NCBI RefSeq assembly: GCF_049243985.1
Contig: NC_135384.1
Span: 14,008,501-14,072,500, forward strand
Direction of reading: 5' to 3'
Origin: Paroedura picta
Lineage: Eukaryota; Chordata; Lepidosauria; Squamata; Gekkonidae
DNA length: 64,000 bases
How positions within the stretch are numbered: the stretch's first letter is position 1; the number at the start of each line of letters is the position of its first letter. Positions 20,861 through 31,009 of the stretch are shown one piece after another. The translations under genes and the position numbers were made by a program. The notes under the pieces are model-generated. The model saw nothing but the letters and a program-made list of their open reading frames with translations, had not been told where the DNA came from and did not search any database.

Positions 20861-21460
20861 AAGAAACTCTGTTTTTGCTCCTGGGATTTGGATGTCCCAA
20901 GGATTATACCACAAAAGAATTTGTCTCCCCTAACGAGCTAATAAGGGACATAATATAAAGAGAAATGTCAACCTCTCTTCCATGTTTGCCTCAATGGGAA
21001 GCTGAAGACTTAACCTTATTGATTCTCTGAGAATTTCGTATGAGGTTTTGTATCTTGACAGAAAGAAGAAAATCCAACCAGGTGGGATCTGTAGTTGAAC
21101 ATGGTACTTTTGCATGCCTTTGCTTTGGCTAAGCATTTATATTTAATAACCTTGAGAAGGTGAGGATATTTATCATTGTGAAGGTGCATACTCTATCAAA
21201 CAACATAAAATGAGTTTCTGTATTGTCTTCTGCTGATTTTAGTTTTAAGAAGCTTTCTTTATTCCTTTCCGTTAAAGAAATAATGAATGCATAGGATTAA
21301 AGGAATAATGAATAGGATTTCTACAAACATTTCCACTGTCAACCATAATACCAGATTCCTTTTTTTGTGTCATGATGCTGTTGTCCTAGGCATAATAATG
21401 ACAAATGATACTCATATCTTGTTTTTTATAAATAAAGCCCTTAAAGCTAGTATCACGGAG
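20861..21460. other. Intergenic, no gene seen
   Basis: AT-rich sequence without recognisable coding or repeat signal. Confidence 0.4.
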
Positions 21461-21461
21461 T

Positions 21462-21915
21462 GAAGGCATTATGGTGTAGCCCAATCTTGTGAAATTTCAA
21501 AAGCTAAGCACGGACAGTACTAAAAGAAGAAGAGTTGGGATTTTATATGCTGCTTTTCTCTACTAGGAGTTGCAAAGCAGCAAACAATCACCTTCCCCTT
21601 CCTCTCACAAGAACAGGCACCCTGTAAGGTAGGTGAGGCTGAGAGAGCCCTGATATTACTGCTTGGTCAGCTCTATCACTGGTGTGATGAGTCCTAGGTC
21701 ATCCAGCTGGTTTCATGTGGAGGAGCAGGGAATCAAACTTAGCTTGCCAGATTAAAAGCTATTGCTCTTAACCCCTACATCAAGCTGTCTCTTGATGGGA
21801 GACGACCAAGAATGGCTCTGAAGAGAAAGGCAATGGTCTCTGTTTTTTATCTGCTTTGAAAATCTCTTTCTGGGGTCGCCATATATTGGTTGTGAGTTGA
21901 AGGCACATATAGATG
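21462..21915 (+). mobile_element. 5S-rRNA-derived SINE, interrupted by another SINE
   Basis: The left part has 'caaaagctaagcacggacag'. The right part resumes with 'cttgatgggagacgaccaag'. Together they follow the 5S rRNA order (GGAAGCTAAGCAGG ... CTTGGATGGGAGACC), which is the internal promoter region. The tail 'ggggtcgccatatattgg...gagttgaaggcac' is RTE/Bov-B-like. It is split by a tRNA-SINE at 21,522-21,790. It is not a functional 5S gene. Confidence 0.78.
21522..21790 (-). mobile_element. tRNA-derived SINE nested in the 5S SINE
   Basis: Minus-strand copy from a head near 21,790 ('gacagcttgatgtaggggtt') to a (CTT)n end at 21,522. It splits the 5S-derived element exactly between 'acagtact' and 'cttgatggg', so it is the younger of the two. 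Confidence 0.8.
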
Positions 21916-22250
21916 TAGCTAGTATCAAAATATGTTTTGGTGTTTATTGCTTTGTTGTCATGGTATAATTCTATTATTCCTCACAGAGACCTGTTATTAA
22001 GGGCTGGTTCTTCTAAGACAATTTATACTCACAAGTAAATATCCAAGTCCATACCACATAAATGCATTATTATTATTTTTAAGTAGGAACAGAACTTAGG
22101 AATTCACATAGGCATTCAGGAATGCATACCAATACCTAAAGGTCTTGTAGGAACTAGCCCTAAGGTTTCATAATTCTCATCTCAGTACTTTTAAAGTCCT
22201 TTTGGAGCCAGTGACCAAGGTTTCATTTTTTGTTGTCTATCCACAGGACA
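21916..22250 (+). other. 5' region of OR12D-like gene with splice acceptor
   Basis: No gene seen. A pyrimidine-rich tract ends in TTGTCTATCCACAG (AG at 22,245-22,246), four bases before the ATG. This is the same arrangement as in the OR12D-like gene at 5.2 kb. Confidence 0.55.
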
Positions 22251-23192
22251 ATGGAGAACCAGACCCAGGTGCATCAGTTTATTCTTCAGGGACTGACAAA
22301 AAACCACCAAGAGCGACTCATTTTCTTCATACTTTTCCTATTGCTCTATGTGGCCAGCATATTGAGCAATGGAGTCATATTGTCTATAGCACTGGCCGAG
22401 CCTCGGCTTCATACTCCCATGTATTTTTTTCTAGGCAATCTCTCTTGTCTAGACATATTTTACTCCACTGTTACTGTCCCAAAAATGCTGAATGACTTAC
22501 TAATAGAGAACCAAGCAATTTCGTATATTGGGTGTCTCACTCAACTGCACTTCTTCCACTTCCTGGGAAGTAGTGAGGCTCTGGTTCTAGGTGTCATGGC
22601 TTTTGACCACTGTGTGGCTATATGCAACCCCTTACATTACAACACCATCATGAATAAATCGGCTTGTTTCCTGCTAGCTGGGTCTACATGGTGTATTGGG
22701 TTCTTTCATGCTCTGATGCACACAGTGGTGACTTCACAGCTATGGTTTTGTGGTCCCAATCATGTCCACCATTTTTTCTGTGATATCAAACCCCTGCTAA
22801 AATTGGCTTGTAGTAGTATCAACCTCAACATCATCCTTCTTAATATTGTCACTGGTTCTATTGCTCTGGGCCCCTTCTTCTTCATTCTTCTCTCCTACAT
22901 CTACATTTTTTCCTTCCTTTTCTTGAAAGTCAAGTCTTCTCTAAGCCGTTGGAAAGCCTTCTCCACTTGTGCTTCCCACCTGACAGTAGTGACTGTTTTC
23001 TATCTTCCAGTTCTTTCTAACTACATGCTTGCCTCTGCTGGTGGATCTTCTGAAAGGGATATGATCATTACTCTCTTGTACAGTGTGGTCACTCCAGTTT
23101 TAAACCCGCTAATCTACACTCTAAGGAATCAGGAGGTCAAATCAGCTCTCAAAAAACTTATCAGCAAAAAACTCTTCTCGGGACAGATATAG
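22251..23192 (+). CDS. Olfactory receptor, OR12D-like, with DHC in place of DRY
   Basis: Odorant GPCR of 313 residues, complete from MENQTQVHQFILQGL to ...RNQEVKSALKKLISKKLFSGQI. The start is fixed by the acceptor just upstream; a longer frame reading MLSIHRT first would fall in the intron. Motifs: NQT glycosylation site, LHTPMYFFLGNLSCLD, FFCDIKPLLKLACSS, KAFSTCASHLTVV, NPLIYTLRNQEV. The arginine of the DRY motif is replaced: MAFDHCVAIC, D119-H120-C121. That arginine is nearly invariant in class A GPCRs, so signalling may be altered even though the frame is open. AATAAA lies at 23,206-23,211, only 14 bases after the stop. Closest relative in the window is the 5.2 kb gene. Confidence 0.92.
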   Translation: MENQTQVHQFILQGLTKNHQERLIFFILFLLLYVASILSNGVILSIALAEPRLHTPMYFFLGNLSCLDIFYSTVTVPKMLNDLLIENQAISYIGCLTQLHFFHFLGSSEALVLGVMAFDHCVAICNPLHYNTIMNKSACFLLAGSTWCIGFFHALMHTVVTSQLWFCGPNHVHHFFCDIKPLLKLACSSINLNIILLNIVTGSIALGPFFFILLSYIYIFSFLFLKVKSSLSRWKAFSTCASHLTVVTVFYLPVLSNYMLASAGGSSERDMIITLLYSVVTPVLNPLIYTLRNQEVKSALKKLISKKLFSGQI

Positions 23193-23387
23193 ATAGAGGT
23201 AGATCAATAAAAGCAGTTTCCAAGATTGTTGCAGTCTCTCATGATGAATGGTTTGCAGGTATGAATTGTCATGATGTTATCCAAGTTCAATAGAGCAAAG
23301 TGGACTGTAATCAGAGCACAGCCAATGGTGGAAAACCTGACAAAAAACTAAAGTAACCCAAACCAAGAAACAAGTTCAATCTTAGAA

Positions 23388-23475
23388 TACACCTGAGGAA
23401 GTGTGCAAGCACGCAAAAGCTCAAGCCTCAAATAATTCTTTGTTGATCGTAAAGGTGCCATTGGACTCTAATTTT
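23388..23475 (+). repeat. Retroposon 3' tail of the 'ttggtcttaaaggtgc' type
   Basis: It contains 'gaggaagtgtgcaagcacgc', 'aaaagctcaagcctcaaata' and 'gatcgtaaaggtgccattgg', the same tail family as at 13.2 kb. No 5' body is recognised. Confidence 0.55.
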
Positions 23476-23794
23476 GCTCCACTCAACCAATGCTTCCAGA
23501 TACCAGTCAGTTACACACTCCAATGCAAGGAGCTGGTTTTAAGCCACAAAGCCATTCATGGCCTTGGACATACCATATCAATGGGACTTCCTCTTCAGCA
23601 AAGGTCCACCACAACAGTGTTGTTCATGCGAGCAAAGCCTTCTGAAAATGCCACTTTGGTGATGGGTCGGCTTGCCACTGTATAATCATTTTCATTCTAT
23701 GTGTTTTCTCCAAAATTGTAGAGTGCCTTGACTGAGGAGTTCAAAAAGGTTCAAATATATATATTTGAAGAAATTGTTTTTCATTATATCTAAA

Positions 23795-24268
23795 GTTGTG
23801 TGTTGGCACACAAAAGCTTATGTCTTGAATAAAACTTTGTTGGTCTTAAAGGTGCCACTGGAGTCAAATTTCACTCCCCATAATTGCATTGCTTGTTGCT
23901 TGTTTTTATATCATTTCCTATTCTGTAATCTATTTTGAGTAAGAAAGTTGGGCTAAAGGTAAAGGTATCCCCTGTGCAAGCACCGAGTCATGTCTGACCC
24001 TTGGGGTGACACTCTCTAGCATTTTCATGGCAGACTCAATACGGGGTGGTTTGCCAGTGCCTTCCCCAGTCATTACCGTTTACCCCCCAGCAAGCTGGGT
24101 ACTCATTTTACCGACCTTGGAAGGATGGAAGGCTGAGTGAACCTTGAGCCAGCTGCTGGGATTGAACTCCCAGCCTCATGGGCAAACCTTTCAGACGGCT
24201 GCCTTACCACTCTGCGCCACAAGAGGCTCTAAAGTTGGGCTACTGATAAACTAAATAAATAAACAGTC
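23795..24268 (+). repeat. Tandem duplicate, copy 1, carrying a Sauria SINE
   Basis: The retroposon tail ('ttggtcttaaaggtgccact') is followed by 'ctccccataattgcat', 'tattctgtaatctatttt' and 'aaagttgggcta'. The same series recurs at 24,550-24,762. The SINE at 23,956-24,230 interrupts this copy only. Confidence 0.75.
23956..24230 (-). mobile_element. Sauria-type SINE, full length, minus strand
   Basis: Complete copy: on the minus strand, AGAGCCTCTTGTGGCGCAG at the head to GGGGATACCTTTACC at the tail. It is flanked by a perfect 12-bp target-site duplication, AAAGTTGGGCTA, at 23,944-23,955 and 24,231-24,242. The tandem duplicate at 24,728-24,739 holds the single uninterrupted target. Confidence 0.95.
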
Positions 24269-24549
24269 TTTAACTATAATTCCCCGGTACCTTTGAGCCA
24301 ATGGCCTATTGATACTTAAATAGTTATATAAAGAAAGGCGGTAGAATTTTACACAACAAACTGACATTGGAGGATTAGAGGATTCAACCTCTGAAGAAGT
24401 CACTGGAAATAGAAATTACCTAGAAGCCATTATGGTTGTTTCTTCTTGTACATCAAAGAAATTGTAAAGAAATTATATTGGAATTCAATATAGACATTAT
24501 CACACATATATTCTTTGTTTTTCTATTGTATTTCTATTGTGAACCTTAT

Positions 24550-24762
24550 TTTTTTCGTGGTCTTAAAGGAGACACTGGAGTCAAACCTCACTCCCCATAA
24601 TTCATAGCACAGTTCTTAGTATAATTCACTTCAAACAGTTTGCTGGTTGGATTGTTTCCTGTGTAATTGCATGGCCTGTTTCTTGTTTTCCTATCATTTC
24701 ATATTCTGTAATCTATTTTGGGTAAGAAAGTTGGGCTACTGATAAATTAAATAAATAAACAT
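24550..24762 (+). repeat. Tandem duplicate, copy 2 (empty SINE site)
   Basis: It contains 'tcttaaaggagacactggag', 'tattctgtaatctattttgg' and 'aaagttgggctactgataaa' in one piece. Relative to copy 1 it holds about 50 extra bases after 'ccccataattcat'. Confidence 0.7.
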
Positions 24763-25555
24763 AACTATATTATGTATACGAAGCACAGGCAAGTTGTGAT
24801 TTATGCTTCCACTGAGTACATTAGAAATCTCATGGAATAGCTGGAGGGAAATGACATGTACAATAGCAACAGATTTTCCACCTGAGATCTTAGGGAAAAG
24901 AAGCATTTCAGTTGTTTCCAGGAAGTCTTGGCCATGGATGTTTCAATTCCCTCTAAGGGAGAGGAGGCTCTGTAGCTTCCATGATCATCTTGTAGCTGTT
25001 GCAGTGGCATATCTAGTGCCCTGGGAACCACTTGATAGGGGGTGCAGCTGAGCCCTCCACCAAAAAGCTCAGCTTGAAGTTCAGTACCAGCTGTGCCGAG
25101 TAGGTTGTGAAGGAACATGCCAGCTGCAAGGAAATCCTCTTCTGCTCCTCACCACTGCTTGCTGCCTGCAATAACATCAAAGTCCTTCAGGTTTTCAGGA
25201 ACTAACGTTACATACAAACACAAAGAACTCAGCATTTCCCTGGTCAGGATGATTGTGTCTACAGTATTGCCTTGTCAGTTCAGTATCTTTTTCTTTACTG
25301 ATCAAACTAGATGAGATGATGGAAAGTCTCTGGTCAAAGTTTTCCTAGTATGAAAAAGTTCAAAGTATCTGGGGAGGGGGGTGTTCACATGTGTAAGAGG
25401 CACAAGGTGATGCTGGTTAATTTTTCCACCCATGCTATTTTCTTTATTTAAATTGTGCCTTCCTGAATGTGACTATGAGGGGAAACTTATATTTCCAATG
25501 ATTTGTAAAATAGGAAACTGCAGATAACCACACCTTTAACCTGGGAAAGCAATGT
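24763..25555. other. Intergenic, no gene seen
   Basis: Short open frames on both strands have no recognisable protein family and no splice context. Confidence 0.4.
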
Positions 25556-26010
25556 GTAGTAAGGGTAGCACCCACAAACACATCCCAAAGCCAGAGCCTC
25601 AGTCCAGTTTGAAGAGCTGGCATTTTTTTAAAAAAATGGTGGAAGATTTAGTTACGTATCTCCCATGGTCTTGGTTCTTTCTCTGTCAGTATTCTTGACA
25701 ACATATTCCAGTGCATTAAAAATAAGGAGATTAAGCACAGTCCTATTCCTCCATTGGCTCAAGACGGTGAGGAGAACAAATTTCTGGAACAATCGGATGA
25801 ATTTTTTTGAATTCTTGATCAGAAAGCCTTTGTTTAATTAAATGCATTATGAAGGTCTCATCCAGAGATAATATATAGTCACAGTCAATGCCACTTTGTT
25901 GAAGTGTAGTCAGGATGGTAGAAAAACATTCAAATGTAAAGGTGTCCCTCAGTAAAAAGGCCAGTAGACTGTCTGAACAAATCCTCCAGTGCAATGTTAA
26001 CCAATATTTA

Positions 26011-26575
26011 GAATCATAGAAACATAGAATCATAGAATCATAGAATTGGAAGGGACATCATGAGTCATCTAGTCCAACCCCCTGCACTATGCAGGACACT
26101 CACTTCCCAATCGCTCATCTACTGTAACCTGAGACCCCTTTGCCGTCACAGAATCAGCCTCTCCGTCAGATGGCTATCTAGCCTCTGTTTAAAAATTTCC
26201 AAAGATGGAGAACACACCACCTCCCAAGGAAGACTGTTCCACTGAGAAAGTGCTCTAACTGTCAGGAACTTCTTCCGGATGTTTAGATAGAATATCTTTT
26301 GAATTAATTTCATCCCATTCATTCTGGTCTGTCCCTCTGGGGCAAGAGAGAACAATTCTGCTCCATCCTCCATATGGCACCCTTTTAAATACTTGAAAAT
26401 GGTTATCAGATCCCCTCTCAGTCATCTCTTCTCTAGGCTAAAGAGACCAAGCTCCCCCAACCTTTCTTCGTATATAAAGTCTCCAAAACCCTTACCATCT
26501 TTGTTGCCCTCCTCTGGACACATTCCAGTATGTCGACATCCCTCTTCAACTGGGGTGCACAAAACTGGATTTCTC
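26011..26575 (-). mobile_element. CR1 LINE 3' end, minus strand
   Basis: It starts (as the 3' tail) with 'agaatcatagaatcatagaa', the CR1 terminal repeat, followed by 'tctagtccaaccccctgcac'. Minus-strand translation includes TVRALSQWNSLPWEVVCSPSLEIFKQRLDSHL, the usual CR1 C-terminus. Confidence 0.92.
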
Positions 26576-26639
26576 AAGAAATCTGTCCCCAAAACGGTGG
26601 TTTGTATCCTTTTCAAGGAATTCAAATTCAATACATTTA

Positions 26640-27480
26640 TTGGCTTATATAAAAAAATAAATGATAAAATTAATACCTAAAAGAGAGTAGGCCAATGAAA
26701 TTCAGACTTAGGTTGTGAATAGGGACACATTTAAAAACAGGCAATAATTGCAGTCATATGGGGGTGGCGATCTTGAAGAAAGTGGCTGGTTTTCTCATTA
26801 ATAGTTTCAGGATACATTCTCTGTAATGATTGCGTCACTCACAGAGGAAGACAACATGTTCAATAAATTTTGGCTGTTTAGCTGAATAAGTGCTGAGTCT
26901 CTCAGAACTTTATCATCTGCATATAAGAGTAGCAGAAATCTGATTTTGCTACTTTTTGGCACATGGGAGTCTTAGCCTTGGAGGTTGTGTGCCAAATCTG
27001 AAATATATAGATTGAATAAACATGGGGCCAACACATAACCTTGTTTATCCCCTTTATTGGAAGTTATCAATATTTTTATGTCTCCCTTTTTTCTGTGGTG
27101 AATTTGGCCACTCGTATCTGTATATAGTTTATGAACCAACCATGTTTTGCTATTATGCCAATAAAGGTATTTGACTTTGTTAACGATTACAGATTAAGTA
27201 TAGGAGCCAAGCATCCATTTCCATGTGTGCTAGTTTACCCCAAAGGCAAGACCTTGAGATGGAGTCGAAGGCAGCATTTAAATCCCAAAAAGCAGCATAT
27301 TGTCTTCCATGAGAGTTCCTTGAATATTTAACAGCCAAGTGGTAGAGAACCAGGCAATAGTCAAGGGTGCTCTGCTCTTCCCTTTCGTGAAGGTGATTTG
27401 TTCAAGGCCAACTCTTGAAACTGACCATTCAGTTAGTCTAAGTGCTAAACAGCTTGCAAAGAACTTTCCTACCACTGATA
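26640..27480 (-). mobile_element. Degraded LINE reverse transcriptase, minus strand
   Basis: Minus-strand reading gives EEQSTLDYCLVLYHLAVKYS...AAFWDLNAAFDSISRSCLWGKL, then GDKQGYVLAPCLFNLYISDL and a YADD box. These are the central RT motifs of a non-LTR retrotransposon, with several frame breaks. The wording resembles the LINE at 35.6-37.4 kb. The clade was not resolved. Confidence 0.65.
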
Positions 27481-28449
27481 GCATGCTGATGGGTCTAATT
27501 CCAAGTTATTAGAGAAGGTTGAGATCCATAGTGGGATACCATATAAAATCTGGGGAGGAACTAATGATGTTAAATGCCATTGCTGTGAACTCCAACAAAC
27601 AACAAAAACTATAATGTTCATTTTTACAACAGCAAAAATTATTTTCTTGTTATGTATAATCTTGCTCATTAAAAGTCAATTTCATCCAATAGGTTGTGCA
27701 AGCCATTTGTTTTTCTCAAGAACTAAACACTCTCGAGAGACTCATGGATTTTATTTCCATGTGGACATTGCCCCCCAATGGCAGGCCACAGAAATTCATA
27801 AACAGTGCACATGAAACAGAATGTTTCTAGATATAAAAGTAATTCTGGGTGCACTCAGCAACAAAGGTTTCTTTGTAAACATATAATGCTTTCCTTTATA
27901 CCCTTTACTATGATTTCTGCTCAGTTATGTTGTTGGACCAGTAGCCTTATCAAGGTATGAACTGAGATCTCAATATTGTGGGATATTTTATCTTGTTCTT
28001 AAAACATCTGCATTTTCTTTCCCCTTTCTTCCTTACAGGGAGATAAGATGCTAAAAAAATAGTTTAATCTGAATTCTTTCGGATGTCAGAGCTGCTTAAT
28101 TATACTTATTTAGAGATATGACAAATGCCTTTTTCATATGCCTTAAATCAGCTGACTAGGGTTTTTTTTTCTATAAATAGGTAGAAACATTGACATATAG
28201 GCTTGTGAGAAGGCTCTATGCTTTTCTTTGACTGAAATACCTTTTGCCCCCTGCAAAATAATTCTTGGAGGGACAAAAGAAGTGGAAGTGGACAAAACCA
28301 TCCTTTTCTCTCCTTCGCTCAGCACATCTGTGTTGAGGGAAGATAGTTTATACTGATGAACAGTTAGTAGAATGGAACAGCCAGAACAGAGACTCACCAA
28401 TCCATCACGTTCCCTGAGATGGTGGAAGAGGATGGTTTCACTCTGTTTT

Positions 28450-28716
28450 AGAAGACTTGGTTCTTATATGCCACTTTTCTCTACCCAAAGGAGTCTCAAA
28501 GTGGCTTACAATTGCCTTCCCTTTACTCTCCCCACAACAGACACCTTATGAGGTAGGTGAGTCTGAGAGAACCCTGATATTACTCATTCAGAACAGCTTT
28601 ATCAGTGCCATGGCGAGCCCAAGGTCACCCAGCTGGCTGCATGTGGGGGAGTGGGGAATCAAACCCAGCTCTCCAGATTCGAAGTCTACACTCCTAACCA
28701 CTACACCAACCCAGCT
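28450..28716 (-). mobile_element. tRNA-derived SINE
   Basis: Minus-strand copy, head 'agctgggttggtgtagtggt'. The equivalent point in segmental copy 1 (about 9,100) runs through without it ('tctgttttatctccttgctt'). It is an independent insertion after the duplication. Confidence 0.85.
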
Positions 28717-29295
28717 ATCCTTGCTTATCTGCCTATCTTCTATGGATGTTTATCCCCACAAATTCCGAGACCCGATTGAAAGGGATTTGAAGGGAGAGGG
28801 GAATTCATGGGGTACAATCAGTGTTCCCTTGATGTATAATCGTATACAGGTCATTAAACTGAAGAGCCAAACAGAGACTTCTGTTTTGAGAACACTGTGT
28901 TGGGTCTGGTAAAACATGATACCTTACACTGGACAACACTAATGCTAAACGTACACAGCTGCATTGTTTGACTTGAACACAACTATTTGTCAGCAAATGA
29001 TATCAATGTATACAGATCTTCTCTACCTTCACCTACCCTCACCAGCTTTCTCTTACAGCCATGAGAAGCTAATTTCCCTCTCTGCCTTTCTGTCAGCAGA
29101 ACAGAGAAGCCTGACCTATATACGTCTTAATGTTTGCGAGGATACTACTGAATTTTACCATAAAACCTGGCATTGGCGAATTTGGACTAGCAGTGACTGT
29201 TAGTCAAATCCATGGTAGCTTTTAAAAAAATAAAATTGTAAGTCATGAGCTTAACCACTGAGTCATGTCCTATCCTTACATTTTAAATTTCAATT

Positions 29296-29520
29296 GGGAA
29301 CATAAAAACTTAAGAGCCCTGCTGGTTCATCTTGTCTCACACAGTGGTTCATCTTGTCTCACACAACCAGTTCCTCTGGAGGGTCAACAACAAGTCATAG
29401 AGGACAAGACTTTCCCCTTTTGCTACCTCCTGGCTCTGGGGTTCAGAAGTTTATTGTCCCTGAATGTGGAGGATCCCTTCAGTTGCCATGGCTAGTATCT
29501 AGCCACTTATATATCTATCC
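29296..29520 (-). mobile_element. LINE 3' end (CR1/L3-like), shared with 9,985-10,260
   Basis: Paralogue of the fragment in copy 1 and therefore present before the duplication. Landmarks are 'aagagccctgctgg' and 'accagttcctctgga'. An internal short repeat ('gttcatcttgtctcacaca') is unique to this copy. Confidence 0.5.
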
Positions 29521-29640
29521 TCAATGAATCTCTCTAATCTTCTCTTTTGACAAGCAGTGTCTCTTAGGCAAATGCTTAGGTCTTCAGGTAGAGATGTTTT
29601 TCATATATCACACGCTTAACCACTGAGATGTCCTTTCCCA

Positions 29641-29959
29641 GCATTTGAAAAGTTAGATAATTTCTGTTCCTGAGGCCATCACTACATCCCCTGGCTGAGA
29701 ATCCTACATCTTAATCACTCTCTGTGTAAGCACGTATTTTATTTTGTCTATCCTGAAAGTAATTCTCCATATTTAAAAAGAAACAGTCATCAATAAATAC
29801 AAGGAGTGGCTCAAAAAGCTAAATACCATTGTAGTTGGGTATAGATTTAGGCTTAGAACATTTAAATTGTCTTTTGTGATGTCTGTCTCCCTTAAGTCTT
29901 GTTGTGTAAATTTCCTCCTGCCTTGCAGATACACTGTTCATTATTTCACACTGTCAACA
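29641..29959 (+). other. 5' region of OR12D-like gene with splice acceptor
   Basis: No gene seen. The acceptor TTTCCTCCTGCCTTGCAG ends at 29,928, leaving a 31-base 5' UTR segment before the ATG. Confidence 0.55.
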
Positions 29960-30898
29960 ATGGAGAACCAAACGGAGGTGAGTGAGTTCATCTTGATCGG
30001 CCTGACCAACCTCTGGGAGCTTCAGAAGACACTCTTCACTCTCTTTCTGCTATTGTACTTAACCACTCTACTAGGGAATGGTGCCATCGTGGCTGTAGCA
30101 ATAAGCGAACCACAGCTGCACACTCCTATGTATTTTTTCCTTGGGAATCTTTCCTGCCTGGATATTTTTTATTCCACAGTAACCATTCCAAAGATGCTAG
30201 CTGGCTTTCTAGTCAAGCTGCAAACCATTTCCTTTAGTGGTTGCATGACTCAGCTCCACTTTTTCCACTTCTTGGGCAGCACTGAGGTCATCCTTCTTGG
30301 CGTCACGGCATATGACCGCTATGTTGCTATATGCAATCCATTGCGTTACAGCATAATTATGAGAAAGGAGGTCTGTCTGATCTTGGCAGCAGTCACGTGG
30401 ACCACCGGTTTCTTTCATGCCCTCATGCATTTGGTGATGACAGCTCGCCTTCCCTTCTGTGGACCAAATCAAGTTGAGCACTACTTTTGTGAAATCAAAC
30501 CACTGCTGAAACTAGCCTGTGGCAGCACTCATCTCAATCTCATGCTTCTGAATACTGTCACCAGCTGTGTTGCCATGGCCCCTTTTGTGGTCATACTACT
30601 CTCCTATTTCTACATTATCATTTTCCTCCTTTTCAAAGTCCATTCACAAAAGGGGAGGCAAAAGGCCTTCTCTACCTGCGGGTCCCATCTGACAGTGGTG
30701 GCTTTGCTCTATGTACCGGTGTTTTTCAACTACATGCTTCCCTCCATAGGTACTGTGGCTCAAAGGGAAATGCTTGTAACTATCATATACAGTACAGTTA
30801 CCCCAGTTTTGAACCCACTGATATACACCCTGAGGAATCAGGAGGTTAAAAAGGCCTTACAAAAGGTCTTGCATAGAAAGATCTTCACTGGAAGGTAG
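29960..30898 (+). CDS. Olfactory receptor, OR12D-like (canonical)
   Basis: Odorant GPCR of 312 residues, complete. It starts MENQTEVSEFILIGLTNLWEL. It has LHTPMYFFLGNLSCLD, TAYDRYVAIC (D119-R120-Y121 intact), FFHALMHLVMTA, FCGPNQVEHYFCEIKPLLKLAC, KAFSTCGSHLTVV, NPLIYTLRNQEVKKALQK and a basic tail HRKIFTGR. FFHFLGSTE, the 'KPLLKLAC' loop and the C-terminal 'RNQEV' strongly support OR12D. Of the three OR12D-like genes in the window this is the only one with both a normal DRY motif and a normal tail. The ATG at 29,960 follows the splice acceptor at 29,928; an in-frame upstream extension lies across that acceptor and is rejected. Confidence 0.94.
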   Translation: MENQTEVSEFILIGLTNLWELQKTLFTLFLLLYLTTLLGNGAIVAVAISEPQLHTPMYFFLGNLSCLDIFYSTVTIPKMLAGFLVKLQTISFSGCMTQLHFFHFLGSTEVILLGVTAYDRYVAICNPLRYSIIMRKEVCLILAAVTWTTGFFHALMHLVMTARLPFCGPNQVEHYFCEIKPLLKLACGSTHLNLMLLNTVTSCVAMAPFVVILLSYFYIIIFLLFKVHSQKGRQKAFSTCGSHLTVVALLYVPVFFNYMLPSIGTVAQREMLVTIIYSTVTPVLNPLIYTLRNQEVKKALQKVLHRKIFTGR

Positions 30899-31009
30899 AG
30901 ATCAAAAGACCTTCATCAGATTCTTTACAAGAACATGTAGTCATTGGAGGGAAAGCTACAAATTTCACTGCAGGGCAAGGGAAGAGTAGACAGAGAAGAC
31001 AGACACCAT

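Larger units (their letters stand above)
25556..29640. repeat. Segmental duplication, copy 2 (partner 7,550-10,640)
   Basis: Collinear with 7,550-10,640. It is longer because about 1.8 kb of LINE-rich DNA (25,760-27,560), including CR1 and another LINE, has been added relative to copy 1. It also has its own SINE at 28,450-28,716. SINE sites occupied in copy 1 (8.6, 9.7 and 10.3 kb) are empty here. The stretch 25,760-26,010 is open on the minus strand but not recognised. Confidence 0.8.

Noticed and set aside
21462-21915. Possible 5S rRNA gene
   Set aside because: Only the internal-promoter part resembles 5S, the 3' end is RTE-like, and the copy is interrupted. It is a SINE.
30209-30481. Antisense open frame within the OR12D-like gene (similar ones lie in other ORs and V2R exons)
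   Set aside because: Shadow of the real coding strand, with no start context or family match.
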